Assembly: GCF_014201505.1 (NCBI RefSeq)
Contig: NZ_JACHEO010000017.1
Location: forward strand, 1-64,000
DNA length: 64,000 nt
Direction: 5' to 3'
DNA from: Desulfoprunum benzoelyticum
GTDB lineage: Bacteria > Desulfobacterota > Desulfobulbia > Desulfobulbales > Desulfocapsaceae
Positions within the stretch are counted from its first letter, which is position 1. Each line of letters starts with the position of its first letter. The position numbers and the translations under genes were made by a program. The notes beneath the pieces are model-generated. The model did no database searches. It was not told the origin of the DNA and worked only from the letters and a program-made list of their open reading frames with translations. Below, one piece after another: positions 26,122 through 35,312 of this stretch.

Positions 26122-28668
26122 ATGCTTGATAATTACGATGAAAATAAACCTCTGTATGGCAGCAGAGGTATTTCCGTCTATTTAAAACTTATCAAACAAA
26201 AGTACAGCCATGTCAATATAGTTGAACTTCTAAAATATGCTGAGATGGAATTGTATCAGATTGAAGATAAAGGACATTTTTTCAGTCAAAGACAGATAAA
26301 TCGTTTTTACGAAAAACTTGTGGAGTTGACCGGTAATAGAAAAATCGCCCGTGAGGCAGGTCGTTTTGCATCTTCACCTGAATTAGAAAGTTTGCTTGGA
26401 AGATCAGTTATTAGTCTGATCAGTCCTGTTAAATACTATGAAATACTTGGTAAATATGCACGGGCGATAACAAGGTCCTCGAAATATGAAGCTAAAATAT
26501 TAAGTTCTAATAAAGCTGAAATAATCGTCACCCCATATCCTGGAACGAAAGAAGAACCTTTTCAATGTGAAAATAGAATTGGTTACTGGGAAGCAACATC
26601 AACATGGTTCAAACTTAAACCTCCTCAGATAAGCCACCCTGAATGCATCTTCAAAGGAGGCAAGGCCTGTCGTTACATAGTTTCTTGGCCTAAGTCACCG
26701 GTTACAATTTTAAAAACACTTCGGAATGTCACAGTAGGCTTATTCTTCCTTTTATGCGCAGTTTTTCTCTCTTTTGCGTTTTTAAATAATTCGGCACATT
26801 TCACGTACTCGACTTTTATCTTCCTGTATGCAGGTGCTATCACATCGATTCTGTTGATTAATCTGTTTCTGAACAAAGCTGAAACCAGAAATTTGATGGA
26901 AACCATAATCTTGTTGAGAGACTCTTCCGATGAACTTACTGAGCAGATTGATATTAATTATGAGAATTCGATGCTCATTAACGAAATCGGTCAAGCTCTT
27001 GCGAGACAAAGCGAAATTGAAGCGTTGTTCACCGAAATTATAAATGTATTGCATAGACGCCTTGACTATGACCGAATTTTGATCATGTTGGCAACGCCTG
27101 ATAGGACTAGACTCAATTATAAAGCTGGATTCGGGTATCAGGAAGATCAGGAAAAAATTCTAAATAAATTGTCCTTTCATTTGGATAACCCTGGATCAAA
27201 GGGAATTTTCTATGTTTCGTTCAGAGACAGAATACCAATTTTGTTAAACGACATTCATGAAATAAAGGATGATCTTTCTAAACGCAGTCTTGAATTTGCC
27301 TTGAAGATGGGGGTTAAATCCATGATTTGTTGTCCGATCATTTATGAAGAAGAATCATTAGGAATTCTTGCCGTTGATAACATTATAAGCAAGCGACCCC
27401 TGGTACAGAGGGACATGAATTTACTCATGGGTGTTGCATTGCAAATTGGGTCGCGGTTGCAAAATATCAAACTGGAATCTCAGATACGCCAGATTCAGAA
27501 AATGGAGGCAGTCGGCAATCTGGCAGGTGGAATTGCGCACGATTTCAACAATATCCTGACCACAATCTTGGGCTATAGCCAGATGATAAATTTGAAGCTT
27601 AATTCTGAGGATCCGATTTTTAAAATGGCTGAGAGTATCCATCATGCCGGTCTTAAAGCTTCAGGTCTCACAAAGCAATTACTGATCTTTAGTCGGAAAC
27701 AGGCAATGGAAACGAAGGTGACAAACCTCAATATAATTGTAGAGGACATGTCCAAGATGCTCACCAGACTCATTGGTGAAGATATCCAGATTAAGACTTT
27801 TTTGTCGAATAAAATAGGCAGCATCATGGCTGATGCCAGTCAAGTTGGGCAAATACTGATGAATCTTGTGGTCAATGCACGAGATGCCATGCCCCATGGA
27901 GGGAGTCTGATTATTGAAACGAGTGATGTTTTTATTGATAGTAAATATGCTCAAAGAGGGAAATTTCTAAAAGAAGGATATTATTCTATGCTCAGTGTTA
28001 CCGATTCTGGTGAAGGAATTGATCCTGAGTCAAGAGATAAAATATTCGAACCTTTTTATACCACGAAAGAAGTAGGGAAGGGAACCGGTTTGGGCTTGGC
28101 TATCGTGTACGGCATTGTCAAACAGCATAACGGTCATATCGATCTCTATAGTGAGTTAAACCATGGAACCTGCTTTAAAATTTATTTTCCGATCGTCAAA
28201 CAGGAAATTGAAGCGACAACTATAGAGGAGAGTCTGGAATTAGCCCATGGCAATGAAACCATTTTAGTTGTTGACGATGACGATTCGATCCGCAAAATGA
28301 TTGTCGATACCCTTCAGCCTCTCGGGTACACGACGCTGGCAGCTTCTTGCGCCACGGAGGCTCTTGAACTCAGCAAACTATCAAAAAATAAAATAGATCT
28401 GATCTTGAGCGATGTCATCATGCCGGGTATGAACGGTCCCCAGTTAGTAGAGGCGATCAAAGAGGATCAACCTGATATACACGTCATATTGATTTCCGGT
28501 TATACAGATAATGCGATAACACATCTAGGGGCTCTTCAGAATAATTATACCTTATTGAACAAGCCCTTGATGCCAACCTCTATTGCCATGAACATTAGGA
28601 ATGTTTTGGATAAAAAGAATAGTAATTTGGCCGAAACTGCAATTGAAAAAATTGACCATGGGGGTTGA
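26122..28668 (+). CDS. Hybrid sensor histidine kinase with GAF and receiver domains
   Basis: An 848-residue membrane sensor kinase. The first 190 residues resemble the small-molecule-binding V4R/HNOB-like sensor fold (conserved FKGGKACRYIVSW at its end). Two membrane spans (about 195-255) follow, then a GAF domain (about 285-455). Next come the HisKA phosphoacceptor His in GGIAHDFNN, the HATPase with the GTGLGLAIVYGIVKQHNG box, and a C-terminal receiver with DDDD near its start and the phosphoacceptor Asp in LILSDVIMPGMNG. The layout suits phosphorelay or self-regulation. The gene is AT-rich like its upstream neighbour, and its stop overlaps an ATG just before the porin gene. Confidence 0.9.
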   Translation: MLDNYDENKPLYGSRGISVYLKLIKQKYSHVNIVELLKYAEMELYQIEDKGHFFSQRQINRFYEKLVELTGNRKIAREAGRFASSPELESLLGRSVISLISPVKYYEILGKYARAITRSSKYEAKILSSNKAEIIVTPYPGTKEEPFQCENRIGYWEATSTWFKLKPPQISHPECIFKGGKACRYIVSWPKSPVTILKTLRNVTVGLFFLLCAVFLSFAFLNNSAHFTYSTFIFLYAGAITSILLINLFLNKAETRNLMETIILLRDSSDELTEQIDINYENSMLINEIGQALARQSEIEALFTEIINVLHRRLDYDRILIMLATPDRTRLNYKAGFGYQEDQEKILNKLSFHLDNPGSKGIFYVSFRDRIPILLNDIHEIKDDLSKRSLEFALKMGVKSMICCPIIYEEESLGILAVDNIISKRPLVQRDMNLLMGVALQIGSRLQNIKLESQIRQIQKMEAVGNLAGGIAHDFNNILTTILGYSQMINLKLNSEDPIFKMAESIHHAGLKASGLTKQLLIFSRKQAMETKVTNLNIIVEDMSKMLTRLIGEDIQIKTFLSNKIGSIMADASQVGQILMNLVVNARDAMPHGGSLIIETSDVFIDSKYAQRGKFLKEGYYSMLSVTDSGEGIDPESRDKIFEPFYTTKEVGKGTGLGLAIVYGIVKQHNGHIDLYSELNHGTCFKIYFPIVKQEIEATTIEESLELAHGNETILVVDDDDSIRKMIVDTLQPLGYTTLAASCATEALELSKLSKNKIDLILSDVIMPGMNGPQLVEAIKEDQPDIHVILISGYTDNAITHLGALQNNYTLLNKPLMPTSIAMNIRNVLDKKNSNLAETAIEKIDHGG

Positions 28669-28669
28669 C

Positions 28670-29968
28670 ATGCATGGGAAAACGATGTGTTTAACTGCCG
28701 GCACGGCGATTCTTGTTGTAACGGAGGCCGCTTTTGCATCCGGTTACCGCATACCTGAACAATCCATCAACGCAACGGCTCTCGGCAGTGCCTATGTAGC
28801 GAATGCCAATTATGCCGATGCCGCCTATTACAATCCAGCAAACATGTCCTGGTTGAGTCCTGGGGTGAAGATGGAGGGAGGCGTCTCCTATATCAATCTG
28901 CCTAGCATAACCTATGAGGATTTCAGGAGCCCTGCTTTCAGCGGAACATCCGAAAAAGAAAATTTCCTTCTGCCAAATCTCCATATGGTTTCGCCCGATT
29001 ACAACAACTTCCGTTTTGGTCTCGCTTTTGTCATTCCTGCCGGACTGACCAAGAGATGGGAAGATCCATTTCCGAGCACGTTTGCCAATAAATTCACTAT
29101 GACCGTGGTAGAAGCAAACCCCACCGTATCCTATAAAGTGAACGATATGTTTTCGTTGGCATTTGGCGCGCGGGCTGTCTACAGCGACGCGACTGTCAGG
29201 AGTGCCGGGAACATAGTGGCCGTTCCTGCAGGCGGACTCGGGGGAGGGTTGCCGGCTACCCCTGAGTATACCTATATCAGCAGAGACATGGACGGAGATA
29301 CAACCGAATACGGGTATAATCTTGCGCTGTCGGTCAAACCTAACGACAAATTGGCCCTGGCGGCAACCTACCGTTCGGAAATCGATCTGGACATGGACGG
29401 TTCCGGAGTCCTGTATTCTTCCAGCAGTTATTTCAACGGACTCTTCCCCTCTGGATTTTACCAGGGACCCGGCTCTGTTTCAATTCCTCTGCCGGCGGTT
29501 CTTGCACTGGCAGCCTCGTATTCCATTGATAAATCGACCTTTGAATTTGTCTACGAGCGAACGTTCTGGTCGGCAAATGAATCTCAGGATTTTTCTTACC
29601 CTGCCAGCCTTGGCCACCCGGTTCTTTCGGCAGCCTTCGATAATCCAGTCGTGAAGGATTGGGATGACGTCGACGCCTTCAGGCTTGGCTACACGTATCT
29701 GTGGGATGATCGGCTGACGTTGATGGGTGGTTTCGGTTTCGATGGCAATCCGATCCCGGATGAGACGCTTTCTTTTGATCTCCCGGATTCCGATGCCTGG
29801 TTCGCGTCATTCGGAGTCAGGTACAATTGGCGACAGCAGTGGTCTGTTGGGGCGGCATATCTGCATGCCTGGAAGGAGGATAGGACTGTACTCAACAGCA
29901 CTCTCAATGGAGAATTTTCCGGTGCGGCAAGCCATTGTCTGAGTCTATCGGCGTCCTATCAATTTTAA
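28670..29968 (+). CDS. OmpP1/FadL-family outer-membrane transporter
   Basis: A 432-residue beta-barrel for uptake of hydrophobic compounds such as long-chain fatty acids or aromatics across the outer membrane. A signal peptide ends at AAFASGYRIPEQS. The FadL hallmark follows at once: YRIPEQSINATALGSAYVAN and DAAYYNPANMSWL. The C-terminus ends in aromatic Phe (ASYQF), as BamA substrates do. The ATG at 28670 has GGGGG five bases upstream; an ATG at 28658 overlaps the kinase stop. Its composition is back to the GC-richer average, unlike the two genes upstream. Confidence 0.92.
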   Translation: MHGKTMCLTAGTAILVVTEAAFASGYRIPEQSINATALGSAYVANANYADAAYYNPANMSWLSPGVKMEGGVSYINLPSITYEDFRSPAFSGTSEKENFLLPNLHMVSPDYNNFRFGLAFVIPAGLTKRWEDPFPSTFANKFTMTVVEANPTVSYKVNDMFSLAFGARAVYSDATVRSAGNIVAVPAGGLGGGLPATPEYTYISRDMDGDTTEYGYNLALSVKPNDKLALAATYRSEIDLDMDGSGVLYSSSSYFNGLFPSGFYQGPGSVSIPLPAVLALAASYSIDKSTFEFVYERTFWSANESQDFSYPASLGHPVLSAAFDNPVVKDWDDVDAFRLGYTYLWDDRLTLMGGFGFDGNPIPDETLSFDLPDSDAWFASFGVRYNWRQQWSVGAAYLHAWKEDRTVLNSTLNGEFSGAASHCLSLSASYQF

Positions 29969-29999
29969 ATCTGCCGACAGAGAAGGACGCGAATTCGTT

Positions 30000-30027
30000 G
30001 CGTATCCACCCGGCGGGGTGGATACGC
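30000..30027. terminator. Strong hairpin between the convergent porin and methyltransferase genes
   Basis: A perfect 12-bp stem, 30000-30011 with 30016-30027, and a 4-base loop. It lies between the stops of two convergent genes. No T-run follows on either strand, so it may act as a factor-assisted terminator or a 3'-end stabiliser. Confidence 0.5.
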
Positions 30028-30034
30028 GGGAGGA

Positions 30035-30847
30035 TCACACCTTGGCTCCTTTCGAACCCCTGCACAGGATGAGCGGTGTGTATGCGAATCGCCTCGGGTC
30101 GGAAAGGAACGCCAGGGTCTCCTGGTAAAACTCTTCATACCCGCCTTGATAGTCGTCGAATTGAAACTTGATCTTTTCGGGAACGATTTCTATCTTTTTC
30201 AACATGTTGAAGACTTCAAGTTCTTTGGCCTTGCCGAATGTGACTCGATAATTTTCCACTCTGACATCGATATCTTCAAATCCAAGATCATAGACGATGG
30301 AATACAGCTTTCTGCCGATGAAGGGATCGAAATCCGTTTTTTCTTCCACTTCCTTCATGATTTTCTTGAGAGTATGTTCCAGCCGTTCGGGAATCCCGTA
30401 ATAATTGAAGGGATTGTGATCCAGATCGACCAGACAGATGATCCCTCCCGGTTTCAAGCATCCGGCAAAATTTTTCACCATCGAAGAACTCTTGGAGAGA
30501 TAGTATTCCAGGACGAAGCGAACCCAGATGAAATCGAATTGGCCCAGATGACCGAGTGGTTGTGTCAAATTTCCCTGAATGAAATCGATTCCTTTTCTGC
30601 CGTATTTTTCCTGCGCGTAGACAAGTCGAGCGGCTGAACCGTCAACTCCGACCACTGTCCCTCCCGGTTGGACCAGATCGTACAGCAGGGAGGTGACCTT
30701 TCCCGAACCGCAACCAAGATCGGCAACCCGCATTCCTGGTTTGATTCCCGCCCATATGGCCTGACGGGTGATGGTCTCCGCATCGATTTTGACATCGAGT
30801 CGATGGGATTCTCCTTCGCTTTCCATGAGGTAATTATCTTGCAGCAT
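30035..30847 (-). CDS. SAM-dependent class I methyltransferase
   Basis: A 270-residue methyltransferase. Motif I is clear (VADLGCGSGKVTSLLYDL), with an acidic strand-2 end (VVGVDGSAARL) and motif post-I (GIDFIQGNL). The segment KPGGIICLVDLDHNPFNYYG is typical of class I small-molecule methyltransferases (UbiE/MenG-like group). The C-terminal third is unlike UbiE and the substrate cannot be named. It is alone and convergent with the porin gene. An in-frame ATG seven codons downstream is a possible alternative start; neither has a good ribosome-binding site. Confidence 0.83.
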   Translation of the reverse strand: MLQDNYLMESEGESHRLDVKIDAETITRQAIWAGIKPGMRVADLGCGSGKVTSLLYDLVQPGGTVVGVDGSAARLVYAQEKYGRKGIDFIQGNLTQPLGHLGQFDFIWVRFVLEYYLSKSSSMVKNFAGCLKPGGIICLVDLDHNPFNYYGIPERLEHTLKKIMKEVEEKTDFDPFIGRKLYSIVYDLGFEDIDVRVENYRVTFGKAKELEVFNMLKKIEIVPEKIKFQFDDYQGGYEEFYQETLAFLSDPRRFAYTPLILCRGSKGAKV

Positions 30848-31360
30848 CGTGGAACATAATCCTCGAACCGTGATTTTTCATCGGTGTGGTTCGCCGCCGA
30901 ATGATGCCGGCAAATCCTTCCTCTGAAAAGCACGCTCTCATTGTGATAGAAGGTGTTTGAAAATATTTTCAAGGTCGAAATAATCAATTCTCTTGGGACA
31001 CTGACCGTGTCGTGTACAACAAACTAAAAATGATATTTTAGCAATGATCGTTCTGCATAATTGTTGTTTGCACAAGAAAACGACAGCGGATCCATATGAA
31101 ATTCGCAGAAAAGATATCATGATTGCCGGGAAATACAATCAAGTTTATCGTCCGTGGCCAAATGGCCAGTGGTTCGCTTGACTTTGAATGGCAGGATTCG
31201 CTTCAGTTCGGAACAAAATGAGTTGGTGGGGTAAGGAGGGGAATCAATCCCGAGAATTTGATCTTCCCGGGATTGATTTCTGAAATAAACACGTTGGAAG
31301 TCTCGCAGAGACATTGAGGATATAACAATCACCGCGATCTATGTAAGGGCTGTTCGTTCG
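30848..31360. other. Intergenic region with a hairpin downstream of the sigma-factor operon
   Basis: About 510 bases without a credible gene. It contains an 11-bp stem (31242-31252 with 31268-31278, AATCAATCCCG and its complement), about 85 bases past the stop of the secreted Gly/Asn-repeat protein. It has no following T-run on the minus strand. It may end that operon's transcript. Confidence 0.5.
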
Positions 31361-32434
31361 TCATTTGTTGCCATTGCCGTTACCATTTCCGCCGCCGTTG
31401 CCGCCGCCGTTTCCGCCGCCGTTGCCGCCGCCGTTTCCACCGCCGTTTCCACCGCCGTTTCCACCGCCGTTGCCGCCGCCGTTGCCGTTGCCATTACTTC
31501 CACCATTGCCGTTACTTCCACCAGTCCCGTTGCCGTTACTGCTCCCGCTGCTCCCTGAGCTGCCGATGGACGTACTTGAGGTGGCGGATGAAGCTGCGGC
31601 AGTCAGACCGGTGCCTGGCTCGTGGATCTGGGCCCTGTCGCCTTTGGCGCTGGTGTCAGTCGATGTGGCGGCGGACGTCAAGCCGGTGCCTGGCTCATGG
31701 ATCTGGGCCCTGTCACCTTTGCCCTGCCCCCTGGTCGCGCCGGCGCCGATACCCCTGGCGGGTGTCGTGGTCGGATCTGTGGGTTCTGTTTCTGGATCGA
31801 GGGTGACAGGTTGAGTTGCGATGGTCTGATTCCGATGTTGATTCCGATGCTGATTGCGATTTTGATAGGTGTCGATATCCGCGATCGGATCATCGATGGT
31901 TACATCGATCGCGGTTTCTGGTTCTGTCGCGATATCTTGATTCTTGCTATGACCACGTCCAAGCGTGGAAGGGTGTACCCCCAGTTCCTGGGCGATATCT
32001 CCCCATCCCATCCCGGCACTGCGCATGGATTGGATGTCTGCCGCCGTGGTACCGGAGACCTCGGCTACGAGATCGGTATACGCCAGTTCGGCGTCTTCAA
32101 GATTTTGCTGGGCGATACCAAGCGAAAAGGCCTCGCCTGACGTTGTAATGCCATCCTCTTCGATTTCATCCTGCAACGCCTCGACCGCTGTCTGGGCAGC
32201 GTTCAATGCCTGCTCGGCACTCTGTACTGCAGGGTTATTCATGGTGTACTGTTCGGCAACCTGGGCCGCATGTGCCGCCTGGGCCGGGTTGGCATAGTAA
32301 CTGCTTTCCACGGTCGAATCGACGACCTCGTCGGCTGCCAGTGCCGGCGTCGCCCCGGCGCTCAGGCCGACAATCACACCTGAGACCAACATCGCCCGTA
32401 TGGCTGATTTCTTATACCGTTTGAGTGTGTTCAT
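31361..32434 (-). CDS. Secreted protein with Gly/Asn-repeat tail
   Basis: A 357-residue exported protein of unknown function. The signal peptide (MNTLKRYKKSAIRAMLVSGV ... ALA-ADE) is clear. A helical, Ala/Gln-rich region (about 40-125) and a segment SMRSAGMGWGDIAQELGVHP follow. A 14-residue motif GDRAQIHEPGTGLT then occurs twice (within a duplicated stretch of about 40 bases). The last 70 residues are almost pure Gly and Asn in GGGN-type repeats. The start overlaps the anti-sigma-like gene in an ATGA with AGGAG seven bases upstream, so it is the last gene of the sigma-factor operon and a likely effector of it. The tail suggests a surface or matrix role, but this is inference. Confidence 0.85.
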   Translation of the reverse strand: MNTLKRYKKSAIRAMLVSGVIVGLSAGATPALAADEVVDSTVESSYYANPAQAAHAAQVAEQYTMNNPAVQSAEQALNAAQTAVEALQDEIEEDGITTSGEAFSLGIAQQNLEDAELAYTDLVAEVSGTTAADIQSMRSAGMGWGDIAQELGVHPSTLGRGHSKNQDIATEPETAIDVTIDDPIADIDTYQNRNQHRNQHRNQTIATQPVTLDPETEPTDPTTTPARGIGAGATRGQGKGDRAQIHEPGTGLTSAATSTDTSAKGDRAQIHEPGTGLTAAASSATSSTSIGSSGSSGSSNGNGTGGSNGNGGSNGNGNGGGNGGGNGGGNGGGNGGGNGGGNGGGNGGGNGNGNGNK

Positions 32435-33570
32435 ATGGTGCTCCTCTGTTGTGTTGACGGTTGCGTGAAGAGGAATAGCCCTGTTTTCAACTCACGTTTT
32501 TCTCCTGTGCCGGTTTGGACCGGGGCTGCCTCGTCGAACCAGCTGGTCTTGATCGGTAGTGCCCGATCTTCGCCAAGGATCGAGTGGATCTGCTGCTTCA
32601 GTTCTGTGGCGATGGTCCTGCTTTTTTGCAGGTCGTTCTGATAAAAAACGACGAGATGCAGTTCGCCGCTCAATGGCCGGCGGAGGGAGGGAACCAGCCG
32701 CTCCAGTTCGCGTTGCCGGGCCGGTGGCGACGATCCGAGCAGGATGGCCTGATTAACAACCACTTTCCGGCCGCCGATCATGCAGGTCTGATAATCGAAC
32801 ACCCCCAGCCGCTGCAGATGATCGACCGCCTGGTAGGCCCATCGCCCCGACCGAAATTGATCGAGGTAGCTGAGAAAGGCCAGCCGCTCGCCTTCCTGGT
32901 CGTTCAGGTGATGATAGCTGGTCGCCCGGTTGTACAGGGCCGTCTGGTCCTGCGGGTTGAGGCGCAGGACCTTTTCGTATTGGTGCAGAGCGCCATGGTA
33001 ATTGCCACTGTCGGCGAGGTTGTGGGCGAGGTTGAGCAGGAACAGGGTCGAGTCGATTCGCGGGATACCTGCAGCCTGGAAATTCTGCCGGTCCTCGATC
33101 GGAACCGCCTCAGAGCTGAGGAAAATATCCGACAAATCGTCAAGGTTGTTCGACTTTTGTCTCGACAGAGTCTCGTCGGAGGAAAAATCGATAGCGTACG
33201 CACCGGCCTGATCTTCAAGCGAATCCATGCCGATCCGATTATCAGTCCAGGAATTGCCGGCGGCGGTTTCCATACCGGTCGATTCGACCTGGAGGGCGGT
33301 TTCTCCCGTCTTCTGCCTGGATTCCACTTCGGTGCCGAGCCAGAAGGCGGCAGCGATCATCGCCACAACAGCTCCGGCCTTCATCGGCATCGGAGCAGGC
33401 AGCATCAATCTGTCCCACCAGCTTTTCAGTTTGAATGCGATGCCCTCCGGTCGGTTGCCCAGGGGGAGGCTGGCGATGATCCGTTGCTGCAGTCCAGGCG
33501 GCACATCGTGCTCAGGATGCCTTCGCAGCAGCATTTCGATTTTTTCACTATCGAAAGAATCCTTGTTCAT
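32431..33570 (-). CDS. Anti-sigma-factor-like membrane protein with TPR and C-terminal module
   Basis: A 379-residue protein. A short cytoplasmic N-terminus (about 1-60, MLLRRHPEHDVPPGLQQRII) of anti-sigma type is followed by one membrane span (about 65-85, AGAVVAMIAAAFWLGTEV). The large exported part has TPR-like repeats (LNPQDQTALYNRATSYHHLN) and a C-terminal alpha/beta domain. That exported part is recognisably homologous to the C-terminal two-thirds of the TPR lipoprotein two genes upstream. The gene overlaps the ECF sigma gene by 23 bases and the secreted protein by four. Holding the sigma factor inactive at the membrane is inferred from position and topology; no ZAS zinc motif is seen. 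Confidence 0.78.
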   Translation of the reverse strand: MNKDSFDSEKIEMLLRRHPEHDVPPGLQQRIIASLPLGNRPEGIAFKLKSWWDRLMLPAPMPMKAGAVVAMIAAAFWLGTEVESRQKTGETALQVESTGMETAAGNSWTDNRIGMDSLEDQAGAYAIDFSSDETLSRQKSNNLDDLSDIFLSSEAVPIEDRQNFQAAGIPRIDSTLFLLNLAHNLADSGNYHGALHQYEKVLRLNPQDQTALYNRATSYHHLNDQEGERLAFLSYLDQFRSGRWAYQAVDHLQRLGVFDYQTCMIGGRKVVVNQAILLGSSPPARQRELERLVPSLRRPLSGELHLVVFYQNDLQKSRTIATELKQQIHSILGEDRALPIKTSWFDEAAPVQTGTGEKRELKTGLFLFTQPSTQQRSTI

Positions 33571-34120
33571 GGGTGTTTATCTCCTGCATGATTTTCTGCA
33601 GTTGTTCCAATCCCCGTTTGATCCGCATTTTGACGGCGCTCTCGCCTATCCCAAAGATTGCGGCCACTTCCTTGATCGGCTGTTCGTGGCGATAGCGCAG
33701 GAGCAGGATCTCCCGGGTCTCGGCCGGGATCGACTCCATGGCCTGCTCAAGCAGCTCTTCCTGATCACGGTCCTCAAGACGTATCGCTGGATTACGATGT
33801 GCAGTGTGAGGGGTATGCAGTGTTTCGCTCGAGGGTATTTTTGTCTGTATCCGCGTTCTGGCCCGGCTCCAGTCGTTGGCCACATTGATTGCCAGCTTAT
33901 AGAGCCAGGAAAACAGGCTCCGTTCGGGACGGTAGCTCGACAGCCGGTTGAAGGCTTTGAAAAACACATCCTGGGTGAGATCGGCAGCATCAAGTTCATG
34001 ACGGGTGTACCGGAACATGAGATTATACACAGGCTTTTGATACCTGGATACGATCTCTGCGTATTGCTGTGTTCTCCCGGTCAGGACTTCTGCGACAATC
34101 TCTTCGTCTGTGCGATGCAT
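33548..34120 (-). CDS. ECF-type RNA polymerase sigma factor
   Basis: A 190-residue group IV sigma factor. Region 2 is clear (DAADLTQDVFFKAFNRLSSY, then SWLYKLAINVANDW, which bind core polymerase and the -10 element). Region 4 (LLLRYRHEQPIKEVAAIFG then GESAVKMRIKRGLEQLQ) forms the helix-turn-helix for the -35. The linker between them is a polar loop without region 3. It overlaps the anti-sigma-like gene by 23 bases, the classic arrangement for a sigma/anti-sigma pair. The inducing signal is likely sensed in the periplasm through the partner. Confidence 0.93.
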   Translation of the reverse strand: MHRTDEEIVAEVLTGRTQQYAEIVSRYQKPVYNLMFRYTRHELDAADLTQDVFFKAFNRLSSYRPERSLFSWLYKLAINVANDWSRARTRIQTKIPSSETLHTPHTAHRNPAIRLEDRDQEELLEQAMESIPAETREILLLRYRHEQPIKEVAAIFGIGESAVKMRIKRGLEQLQKIMQEINTHEQGFFR

Positions 34121-34220
34121 CCTGCCAGGATAGACTGTTGAGGTGGATGGTTGGAGTACGCTGTTAACCGAAATACGATTGGTGAGGGTGGAAAGTCACA
34201 TCGGAGAGGTGGAAAAGTTC

Positions 34221-35258
34221 TCAAATCATCATCTTTTTCCTGTCTCTGTTTCTCAATTTGATCGGTTTTGCCGGTACTTGAGAAAGAAGGAACACCGTGG
34301 AATCATCGATCGTGGTGCGAAGGCCGAGGAAGGTCCGTTTTTCCGGGACATTGAACCAGCTGATCCGTATACGGTCATCGACGACCAGGAGTGGAAATTC
34401 CCTCTCGAGATAACGTTTGATTGCGAGGGCCCTGGCTCGTGCGAGGGTCTCGTCGTTTTTCCGGTAAACGATGATATCGAGTGGGCCCGATTTCATATTG
34501 ACGGCAATGGCTCCGATCGTGTCGAGAGTGGCCAGGTCGGATCGGGTCAGGTCGGCGCTGGAGGGAGCGTATGCTATGGCCGGAAGGGTGACGATGCGGT
34601 GGCCGAGGCGATGGTTGCGATAGGAAAAATTCTTGAGACGATTGAGATGCTCGACTGCGTTGGCGGCGAGGATTCCTGTGGAATGTGATTGAAGATAGAG
34701 CCTCCACGCCTGCCGTTCCGCGGTCCTGCGTTGCAACTGGTGGTAGACGATGGCCCGGTTGTAGAGAGCCTGCTCGTTGTCGGGTTGGAGCACAAGGGCG
34801 CGTCTGTAGCAGTTCAGCGAAGGTTGAAATTTCTTCGACTTGAGATAACTGTTGCCGAGATAGACGAGGGCCTGGATGTGGTCCGGGTGAAGTTGCAGCA
34901 CCTTTGAATAGCTGACCTGCTCCTCAGGCAGATTTCCGCCTTTCCCATAGGCGACGCCGAGCCACAGCAGATAATCGATGTTGTTTCTGGTGAGGATACT
35001 TGCTTTGTTAAGATGGGCCACGGCCTGGTCGGGCTCATCCAGGGCAAGGAGGACTCGCCCGTAGGAGTAATGTGCGGAGGGGTTGGCAGGATTTTCCGCA
35101 ATGACCTTTTTCAAGGTTGCCGCTTCACGATGCAGTTCGGTCCGTGTCAGTTGCTGCTGTTTCTGTGGTCTCGATTGGAGGAAACTGCCGAAAGGATCTT
35201 TGGCGCATCCTGTTGACAACATCGAAACGATAATGCAGAGAATGGCTACTCTTTTCAT
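34221..35258 (-). CDS. TPR lipoprotein with an OmpA-like C-terminal module
   Basis: A 345-residue lipoprotein: signal peptide with lipobox LSTGC (Cys18), then four or more TPR units (NPSAHYSYGRVLLALDEPDQ, DYLLWLGVAYGKGG, HIQALVYLGNSYLK, NEQALYNRAIVYHQLQ). A C-terminal alpha/beta domain (LDIIVYRKNDETLARARALA ... IRISWF) has an OmpA/peptidoglycan-binding-like pattern. From the last TPR onward it is homologous to the exported part of the anti-sigma-like protein. It lies 100 bases upstream of the sigma gene on the same strand, probably in the same operon, and may transmit envelope state to the anti-sigma protein. Confidence 0.8.
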   Translation of the reverse strand: MKRVAILCIIVSMLSTGCAKDPFGSFLQSRPQKQQQLTRTELHREAATLKKVIAENPANPSAHYSYGRVLLALDEPDQAVAHLNKASILTRNNIDYLLWLGVAYGKGGNLPEEQVSYSKVLQLHPDHIQALVYLGNSYLKSKKFQPSLNCYRRALVLQPDNEQALYNRAIVYHQLQRRTAERQAWRLYLQSHSTGILAANAVEHLNRLKNFSYRNHRLGHRIVTLPAIAYAPSSADLTRSDLATLDTIGAIAVNMKSGPLDIIVYRKNDETLARARALAIKRYLEREFPLLVVDDRIRISWFNVPEKRTFLGLRTTIDDSTVFLLSQVPAKPIKLRNRDRKKMMI

Positions 35259-35312
35259 GGACAGGATCCTTGTTCATATTTCAGTGCTGTCTTCGATATA
35301 ATACCGTATTTA

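Noticed and set aside
31361-31500. DNA-level simple repeat (GCCGCC-type) as a regulatory element
   Set aside because: It is explained by codons for the Gly/Asn tail of the secreted protein on the minus strand.
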